A stretch of 39,964 nucleotides of DNA from Rossellomorea vietnamensis (GTDB lineage Bacteria > Bacillota > Bacilli > Bacillales > Bacillaceae_B). The translations under genes were made by a program, and so were the position numbers. Positions within the stretch are counted from its first letter, which is position 1. Each line of letters starts with the position of its first letter. The stretch covers positions 636,557 through 676,520 of the forward strand of contig NZ_VTEI01000002.1 of the NCBI RefSeq assembly GCF_008180415.1, given 5' to 3'. Shown piece after piece: positions 35,051 through 39,964 of the stretch. The notes below the pieces were generated by a model. It saw nothing but the letters and a program-made list of their open reading frames with translations, made no database searches and had not been told where the DNA came from.

Positions 35051-35114
35051 TCTGAATAGCTCCCACTCCCTTGAGCATCCTAATCCTATATCCTATTAGG
35101 AAAGGAAGACAAAC

Positions 35115-35246
35115 ATGAGCCAAAAGCGCGAAAAGGGATACAGCCAAAAAGGGAAACCGAATGCTGATACAGTTCAGAATGTGATTTCTAAAGAAGAGCT
35201 GGAAAAAGCGGTTCATCCTACAAACCGCCAGAACTCAAAGCAGTGA
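35115..35246 (+). CDS. Small hydrophilic protein, 43 aa
   Basis: MSQKREKGYSQKGKPNADTV then QNVISKEELEKAVHPTNRQ. Basic at the N-terminus and with a possible short helix ISKEELEKAV; no membrane segment. AAAGGAAG lies about 6-8 nt before the ATG and a strong terminator follows 15 nt after the stop, so this looks like a real gene. I do not recognise the family. The size, charge and lack of hydrophobic residues are reminiscent of minor spore proteins, but that is only a guess. Confidence 0.65.
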   Translation: MSQKREKGYSQKGKPNADTVQNVISKEELEKAVHPTNRQNSKQ

Positions 35247-35258
35247 TGAGAGATTTTT

Positions 35259-35297
35259 ATGGCCGGTCCGTATGTTTTGCGGACCGGCTTTTTTTGT
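35259..35297 (+). terminator. Terminator after the 43-aa gene
   Basis: GGCCGGTCCG ... CGGACCGGC followed by TTTTTTTG. Confidence 0.92.
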
Positions 35298-35327
35298 TGG
35301 GATGGAGTGTTTGTTGTTGGAAGACGG

Positions 35328-35560
35328 TGGGATTGGTGGTACGGTCTGGGGGACATCTTGTTGAATTTTTTTGCTTTTGATGCCTCTCGCTTTTCCTCCG
35401 AGGGACATCAAATCATGTTTTTTCTCTTTTGATGTACTTCGCTTCCCGTCCGAGCAACATCAGATTGCGTTTTTTCTCTTTTGATGTACCTCGCTTCTGA
35501 TCCGAGGAACATCATAATGTATTGTTTCTTTTTTAATGTACTTCGCTTCCTGCCGTTAAT
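35328..35560. repeat. Tandem array of 52-bp units, about 4 copies (array A5)
   Basis: The GATGTACTTCGCTT-like block lies at 35379, 35431, 35483 and 35535; the GGACATC block at 35351 and 35403: steps of 52 bp. Each core unit has TGATGT/ACATCA outer arms and an inner CCTCG/CGAGG-type stem that varies by unit (perfect in the 35483 unit), followed by a T-rich linker. It lies between the 43-aa gene and yqkD; the spacer 35561-35652 is A/T-rich. Confidence 0.88.
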
Positions 35561-35652
35561 GACCCATTTCCCCGGCTAAGAAAGAGCGTTTTCTATACCT
35601 GGTTTACATGAAGTGGTAAAATATAGAGAACTAAATCTTGGAGGCTTTTATC

Positions 35653-36588
35653 ATGAAAAAGTGGATTCCCGCTGTCGGCGGTGCTCTTGCAGCTGCCGCC
35701 GGTCTCGGCGTTTATTTAACAAATCAGTTTATGTACTTAAAGAAAAAGGACGAACAGGAGATACTTCACCGTGAAATTTCAGCCGGGCGCTTGAATATGG
35801 AGGATTATAATGCACTGCCTAAGGAGGAAGTCAGCATCCCTTCTCCCTTTGGCTACACAATTAAGGCGGTTTTTGTGAATCCAAACCCCGGCAATAAATA
35901 TATGATTTTTTGTCACGGCGTCACTGAGACCAAGCTTAATTCCTTAAAGTATATGAACTTATTTCTTAAAAGGGGCTTCAATGCAGTAGTTTATGATCAT
36001 CGCCGGCATGGGGAGTCAGGCGGCAAAACTTCGAGTTATGGTTTCTATGAGAAGCACGACCTGCAGGCGGTGGTCCAGGAACTCATTCGGCGTCAAGGTG
36101 AGGATGTTTTCTTTGGGATCCACGGAGAATCAATGGGGTCTTCCACCATGCTGCTTTATGCAGGCTCTGTAGAAGACCGGGCTGATTTTTATATCGCGGA
36201 CTGCCCATATTCCGACTTTGGCGAACAGCTTTCCTACCGTATGACGAAGGAAGTCAGGCTGCCAATCCAGGGGCTTCTCCTTCTACTTGCCGATTTGTTT
36301 TTGAAGCTGCGCGAGGGTTATACCCTGAAGGACATCTCACCGAGGTCGGTTGTTGAAAACATAAAAAAGCCCGTGCTTTTTATTCACAGCACCCCTGATG
36401 ATTTCATTCTTTCTTCCATGACCCAGGAACTATTTGATAAAAAAAGCGGAAGCAAGAAACTATATCTTGCCGAAAATGGACTTCATGCGCAATCCTATAA
36501 TGAGAATAAGGAAGAGTATGAAAAAGCTATTGATGAATTTTTGGAGGAGGTTTCTGCCCCCACCGGGTTTCTTAACTTATCCTCATAA
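35653..36588 (+). CDS. yqkD: Alpha/beta hydrolase YqkD
   Basis: A 311-residue membrane-anchored hydrolase. Residues 7-27 (AVGGALAAAAGLGVYLTNQF) form a membrane segment; the nucleophile is S160 in GIHGESMGSS, with an acid in STPDDFIL (D249 or D250) and H278 (NGLHAQS). The oxyanion region is FCHGVTETKLNS. Substrates are unknown. GGAGG lies 8 nt before the ATG. Its place next to yqkB, with yqkE further upstream, agrees with B. subtilis yqkD. A bidirectional terminator follows. Confidence 0.88.
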   Translation: MKKWIPAVGGALAAAAGLGVYLTNQFMYLKKKDEQEILHREISAGRLNMEDYNALPKEEVSIPSPFGYTIKAVFVNPNPGNKYMIFCHGVTETKLNSLKYMNLFLKRGFNAVVYDHRRHGESGGKTSSYGFYEKHDLQAVVQELIRRQGEDVFFGIHGESMGSSTMLLYAGSVEDRADFYIADCPYSDFGEQLSYRMTKEVRLPIQGLLLLLADLFLKLREGYTLKDISPRSVVENIKKPVLFIHSTPDDFILSSMTQELFDKKSGSKKLYLAENGLHAQSYNENKEEYEKAIDEFLEEVSAPTGFLNLSS

Positions 36589-36632
36589 AAAAGGATGACC
36601 CCTTTATTTCAAGGGAGTCATCCTTTTTTAAT
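36586..36632. terminator. Bidirectional terminator between yqkD and yqkB
   Basis: AAAAAAGGATGACCCCTT / AAGGGAGTCATCCTTTTTT, with a loop TATTTC. It terminates both convergent genes. Confidence 0.92.
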
Positions 36633-36948
36633 GAATGATGAAACTCATTCTTCCATTTAATATCTGACTGGGGCTCTTCAACTGAAACGTATTAGCGGAA
36701 GAGGAAAAGTCGATTTTCAAATCCTTGTCGTAAAAGACTGTTTTTGATTTCTCGACCAGTACCGGCATTGCTTCTGTACTGATTTCGATATCATCCCAGC
36801 CCTTTTGAGTGACGTATTCTAAAACAGGGATTCCGCTCATGACGCATCCGCAGCCTTCTGTTTCATACTTTATTTTCAAATAGCCTTTTTGACCGCCTAT
36901 TTTTGTCTTCAAAACCTCTTGTGCTTCATTGGTTATTGTGATGTCCAT
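36628..36948 (-). CDS. yqkB: HesB/IscA-like iron-sulfur biogenesis domain protein YqkB
   Basis: A 106-residue protein of the HesB/IscA fold family: MDITITNEAQEVLKTKIG, a GCGC motif near 33-36, then VFYDKDLKIDFSSSANTFQLKSPSQIL. It lacks the C-terminal CxC of classical A-type carriers, so it is a relative and not a standard carrier. In Bacillus it is called YqkB. GGAGG lies 7 nt before the ATG. It stands alone, convergent with yqkD. Confidence 0.85.
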   Translation of the reverse strand: MDITITNEAQEVLKTKIGGQKGYLKIKYETEGCGCVMSGIPVLEYVTQKGWDDIEISTEAMPVLVEKSKTVFYDKDLKIDFSSSANTFQLKSPSQILNGRMSFIIH

Positions 36949-37182
36949 CTGTAAACCTCCTTGACGTTATGCCTGTGGCGTTAGTTTACCATATGACTTG
37001 GCTGTTTTTCATTTTTAGGGATTATGAAGTATAAGGCCTTTTTAAACTGGCTCATCTATTATTTCCACTCTTGGATATTTCAAAAGCCGCTATATAGGAT
37101 CACAGAAATTGTTGCATTTTTCCAACCTTCCACTTACTATCAAGGTGGGGACTCTTTGTAACAAACAGAAAGGATGATTTTT

Positions 37183-37398
37183 ATGACAAAAGTGCAAATC
37201 AAAGTGAATGACAATGGATCTTTAAAAGTAACAGGTGACGTTGAGCTTGTGGACGCAGAAGGCAATGTTTTTCCGACAAAAAACGTATTTTCTCTTTGCC
37301 GCTGCGGACTTTCAACGAGAATGCCTTTCTGTGATGCATCTCATAAAGGCAAGTTTGAATCATGTGTACGCGCAGAAAAAGTACTGGATGATAAATAA
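37183..37398 (+). CDS. CDGSH iron-sulfur domain protein
   Basis: A 71-residue protein with the [2Fe-2S] ligand set C39, C41, C50 and H54 in CRCGLSTRMPFCDASH, the 3Cys-1His pattern of the CDGSH (mitoNEET-like) family. Here the canonical CDGxH is CDASH, which is common in bacterial members. It may transfer electrons or clusters; no partner is visible. ATG at 37183 has AAAGGA upstream. A T-run terminator follows. Confidence 0.9.
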   Translation: MTKVQIKVNDNGSLKVTGDVELVDAEGNVFPTKNVFSLCRCGLSTRMPFCDASHKGKFESCVRAEKVLDDK

Positions 37399-37404
37399 GT
37401 TTTC

Positions 37405-37450
37405 CATGAGCCTGAGAAAGGGATTCCTCCTTTATATCAGGCTTTTTTTG
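37405..37450 (+). terminator. Terminator after the CDGSH gene
   Basis: AGCCTGAGAAAGG ... CCTTTATATCAGGCT followed by TTTTTTG. Confidence 0.82.
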
Positions 37451-37453
37451 TGA

Positions 37454-37789
37454 TTATTCTTCTGTAAAATGAATGTCGGCAATGTCATTGATTGACAGGT
37501 AATATTTCTTTTCGAAGCGGTCAAGGACATGAAGCTTTCCCTTCAATCCGTCGTAATAATGAATGCGGCCGATCAGTAATTCATGGCGCCGGCCGGCATA
37601 ATGGGTAATGGTGACCAGGCGGCTGAACTCCATGGCTTCCGCTGTGATTTCGTTCAACTCCTCAAGATGCTGCTCATCCACTTTCTTCTGCTGCTCAAAG
37701 CTGTCTTCGTGTGCCCAGTCCCTCAGCAGTTTCACATGCTCCGGCAGCATCATGGAGGTCCACTTGATTCTTCCACGGTCGCGGTTCAT
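37454..37789 (-). CDS. yqjX: YolD-like protein (YqjX)
   Basis: A 111-residue YolD-family protein: MNRDRGRIKWTSMMLPEHVKLL at the start and YYLSINDIADIHF at the end. YolD-like genes typically sit downstream of SOS Y-family polymerases (yqjW-yqjX, uvrX-yolD), as here. A role as partner or regulator of the polymerase is suspected, not shown. AGAGGTG lies about 7 nt before the ATG; the longer in-frame start at 37837 is not needed. Confidence 0.87.
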   Translation of the reverse strand: MNRDRGRIKWTSMMLPEHVKLLRDWAHEDSFEQQKKVDEQHLEELNEITAEAMEFSRLVTITHYAGRRHELLIGRIHYYDGLKGKLHVLDRFEKKYYLSINDIADIHFTEE

Positions 37790-37914
37790 TTTGATCACCT
37801 CTTTCTCTTTCAATTTGGCTATTTCGGCTGACTTCAAAAATTGCAGGTTTCTCTTTCAGGCTAAGGGCGAAGCTAAGAGAAAGTAGGACGGACCTTGACG
37901 GCTTGATCCTCACT

Positions 37915-39177
37915 TTACGCCTTATGCCCTCCCACCAGAGTCGCACGGTGTTTGGCAGTGCCGGCAGCGGTGTAGGAAATGGCCCGCAGCAAAGCACCTG
38001 AACCATATTTGTGGCGGATTTGGTCGACGACATATCCGAGCTCCCGTTTCTTCCAGCGGTCTGGCTCAAACAGGCTGACTTGCATACTTTCATCCGGAAA
38101 GAGGTTTCCGAGGCTGATGGAGATGCTGCGGACGGTTTTGCCGTTGTAGTTTTCCTTGAAGAGTTGAAGGCAGACTTTATATAAGTCCATGGTGATATTC
38201 GTGGGCTCTTCTATCGATCGCGACCGGTTGAATCCTCCGCCAAATTCCTCCTGGCTGTAGCCTATGCTCAAGCTGATGGTCCGCCCTGCCTGCCGGTGAT
38301 TCCGGGTCCGCCGGGCCACCTCTTCGCATATCTCAAGCATGACGCTTTTGATTTCCTCTTCCTCTTTATAATCGCGCAGAAGAATCTGGCTTTTGCCGAA
38401 GCTGACCTGTCCATCCATGATCGGCGCTCCGATTTCAGACAAATCGACTCCCCAGGCATGATAATACAGCTGGTTGCCCATGATGCCGAATTTGCTTTCC
38501 AGCTTCTGCAGGTCGAATTTCGCAAGCTGGCCGACATTGAAGATCCCCATGCGGTTCAGGGTTTTCTCAAGCCGCCTGCCGATTCCCCACATTTCACTCA
38601 GCGGGGAAACCGGCCATAACTTCTCAGGAACATCTTCATAGGTCCACTCAGCGACTCCATGCTTTTTGGCCTCCAAGTCGAGGCACAGCTTCGACATCAG
38701 CATATTCGGGCCGATTCCGATGGCACAGGGAAGCTGGAACTCCCTTTCGATGTCCTGTTTGATTTTCCAGGCGATGGTATGGGCGTCACCCCATAGATGG
38801 GAGGTTCCGTCTATTTTCAAAAAACTTTCATCGACACTGTACGTATGGATTGCATCTTTGGGTACATACCGGTGAAACAGACGGGTGATCTCGGTGGAAA
38901 TGCGGATGTAGGCAGCCATAGCAGGTTCAACTACCAGAATTTTGGGGTCCTTTGGCACTTCGAACAGACGGGAACCGGTTTTGATGCCGAATTCCTTTTT
39001 CAATTTGGGGGAAGCAGCCAGGATGACGCTTCCGGGGCGGTCCAATTTTCCCGCCACCGCCAGGTAGCAGTCGGATGGATCAAGCCCCATCATGACAGCC
39101 GAGCAGCTTGCATAAAAACTCTTCATATCGATGCATAAAATTTTCTGGTCGGGAAGATCACCATAGTCGACAGTCAT
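37915..39177 (-). CDS. yqjW: Y-family DNA polymerase YqjW (UvrX/DinB-like)
   Basis: An error-prone translesion polymerase of the Gram-positive UvrX/YqjW type. Catalytic acids are D17 (LCIDMKSFYASC) and D116-E117 (HTYSVDESFLKI); WGIGRRLEKTLNRMG is the helix-hairpin-helix region; Q366-V-S-L-F is a typical clamp-binding motif. 420 residues against about 412 for B. subtilis YqjW. ATG at 39177 has AAGGAG upstream at suitable spacing. Two LexA boxes upstream indicate SOS control, and yqjX follows 125 nt downstream. Confidence 0.93.
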   Translation of the reverse strand: MTVDYGDLPDQKILCIDMKSFYASCSAVMMGLDPSDCYLAVAGKLDRPGSVILAASPKLKKEFGIKTGSRLFEVPKDPKILVVEPAMAAYIRISTEITRLFHRYVPKDAIHTYSVDESFLKIDGTSHLWGDAHTIAWKIKQDIEREFQLPCAIGIGPNMLMSKLCLDLEAKKHGVAEWTYEDVPEKLWPVSPLSEMWGIGRRLEKTLNRMGIFNVGQLAKFDLQKLESKFGIMGNQLYYHAWGVDLSEIGAPIMDGQVSFGKSQILLRDYKEEEEIKSVMLEICEEVARRTRNHRQAGRTISLSIGYSQEEFGGGFNRSRSIEEPTNITMDLYKVCLQLFKENYNGKTVRSISISLGNLFPDESMQVSLFEPDRWKKRELGYVVDQIRHKYGSGALLRAISYTAAGTAKHRATLVGGHKA

Positions 39178-39200
39178 TTTCTCCACTCCTTTCCGAAAGG

Positions 39201-39212
39201 GAACATTCGTTC
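39201..39212. promoter_or_regulatory. LexA box 1 of yqjW
   Basis: GAACATTCGTTC fits GAAC-N4-GTTC, the core of the Bacillus LexA/DinR box CGAACRNRYGTTCG. It lies 24 bp before the start codon. Confidence 0.75.
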
Positions 39213-39233
39213 TATTTTATCTAAAATTGTATA

Positions 39234-39247
39234 CGAATATACGTTCG
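39234..39247. promoter_or_regulatory. LexA box 2 of yqjW
   Basis: CGAATATACGTTCG fits CGAACRNRYGTTCG at 13 of 14 positions. Its centre is 34 bp from that of box 1, so LexA dimers on the two boxes would sit about three helical turns apart. Confidence 0.8.
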
Positions 39248-39399
39248 TTTTCAAATATTATTTGTTGGTACACAGTGAAAATTTTTGAGATTTTGGACAA
39301 ATAAGGGTAATCAGCAAGGAATGGACAATTGTGGTGAAATCATGAATGCACACTGGAAAAATGGATGTGGCAGTTGCTGTTCGAAGCTGATCCTGCATC

Positions 39400-39860
39400 G
39401 GTCGCCCACGCATTTTTTGGGCCGCTCTCGACCGAAGCTGCCCCCACATCGGTCACCACACGCATTTTTCGGACCGCTCCCGACCGAAGCTGGCCCCACA
39501 TCGGTCGCCACACGCATTTTTTGGGCCGCTCCCAACCGAAGCTGGCCCCACATCGGTCGCCACACACATTTTTCGGGCCGCTCCCGACCGAAGCTGCCCC
39601 CGCATCGGACGCCACACGCATTTTTTGGGCCGCTCCCGACCGAAGCTGCCCCCACATCGGTCGCCACACGCATTTTTCGGACCGCTCCCGACCGAAACTG
39701 CCCAAACATCGGTCACCACACGCATTTTTCGGACCGCTCCCGACCGAAGTTGTCCAAACATCGGTCACCCAGCGCAATTTTTGGGCCGCTCCCGACTGAA
39801 GCTGCCCCCACATCGGTCACCCCGCGCATTTCTATGCCACTCCCGACCGAAGTGTTCTTT
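39400..39860. repeat. Tandem array of 52-bp units, about 9 copies (array A6)
   Basis: CCGCTCCCGACCGAAG-like unit starts lie at 39422, 39474, 39526, 39578, 39630, 39682, 39734, 39786 and 39837: steps of 52 (last 51). Each unit has GACCGA ... TCGGTC arms around 13 nt (AGCTGCCCCCACA), then CACACGCATTTTT. Alternating GGAC and GGGC variants occur. 52 is not a multiple of 3, so the overlapping open frames of both strands are repeat artefacts. The region after 39861 to the window end is A/T-rich and shows no gene. Confidence 0.93.
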
Positions 39861-39964
39861 TTACACCGAAATTACCTGTCTGCATGTTTTCTTAATCCGG
39901 ACACCTTACTGAAAAAGATCCGGACAAATGTTTCAATTCAACGAATTCTATTTTGAAGCCATTG

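Noticed and set aside
39285..39956. A 223-codon plus-strand frame and several overlapping frames
   Set aside because: They read through 52-bp repeats in every frame on both strands; the peptide is a repetitive Pro/His/Arg sequence without a domain or a start signal.

Overview
The window comes from the chromosome of an endospore-forming Bacillaceae (Bacillus sensu lato; the genus cannot be fixed from this stretch). The evidence is a sporulation gene set (spoIIAA-spoIIAB-sigF, spoVA, spoIIM, dacF, mciZ), strong AGGAGG ribosome-binding sites, many bidirectional hairpin-plus-T-run terminators, and a gene order that follows the Bacillus subtilis ypuI/scpB/scpA ... lysA/spoVA/sigF ... fur/spoIIM ... 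yqxK/nudF/mciZ/yqkF ... yqkE/yqkD/yqkB ... yqjX/yqjW backbone, mostly on the minus strand. No rRNA, tRNA, prophage, transposase or CRISPR was found.

Layout. 1-500: a tandem array of 53-bp units. 647-5409: ypuI, scpBA (chromosome condensation), a DUF309 protein, ribT, a 29-aa membrane peptide and lysA. 5487-12011: sporulation block with spoVAF, spoVAEa, spoVAB, spoVAA, sigF, spoIIAB, spoIIAA and dacF. The channel genes spoVAC, spoVAD and spoVAEb are missing from the spoVA operon. 12202-17347: nucleoside salvage (deoB, punA, pdp), xerD and yqzK. 17348-19900: fur and spoIIM, set between several families of palindromic intergenic repeats. 19931-25730: a GNAT acetyltransferase, an HpaB-type flavin hydroxylase, an endonuclease Q homologue, nudF, mciZ and yqkF. 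26073-29523: GlcNAc utilisation cluster nagA-nagB-nagR plus a SIS-domain gene, with two probable NagR operators. 29929-30701: grpB-family gene and yqkE. 31372-35050: scoA-scoB-thiolase operon divergent from HMG-CoA lyase (ketone body, acetoacetate and leucine carbon flow), with a CcpA cre site between them. 35115-39177: small ORF, yqkD, yqkB, CDGSH protein, a YolD-like gene and the SOS polymerase yqjW under two LexA boxes. 39400-39860: another tandem array.

The most unusual content is non-coding. Six intergenic tandem arrays (about 1-500, 25871-26000, 30728-31095, 31204-31362, 35328-35560, 39400-39860) have unrelated sequences but share a repeat period of 52 or 53 bp, and most units carry a short inverted repeat. 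In the first array the arms co-vary between alternating unit types. Four of the six lie where the B. subtilis-like gene order is interrupted by the nag and sco/mvaB blocks. Two further dispersed families are present. One is an element of about 165 nt in three copies whose two arm pairs are interleaved like a pseudoknot. The other is a GC-rich hairpin element whose inner stem is replaced by a different but still complementary sequence between copies.

Functional links. The spoIIA operon has a good SigH-type promoter and spoVAA a plausible SigG-type promoter. dacF, pdp, punA and deoB follow in the usual order. The sco/thiolase operon and mvaB would together take leucine-derived HMG-CoA and acetoacetate to acetyl-CoA under catabolite control. 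All function statements rest on reading the translations and remembered family features; no database search was run.
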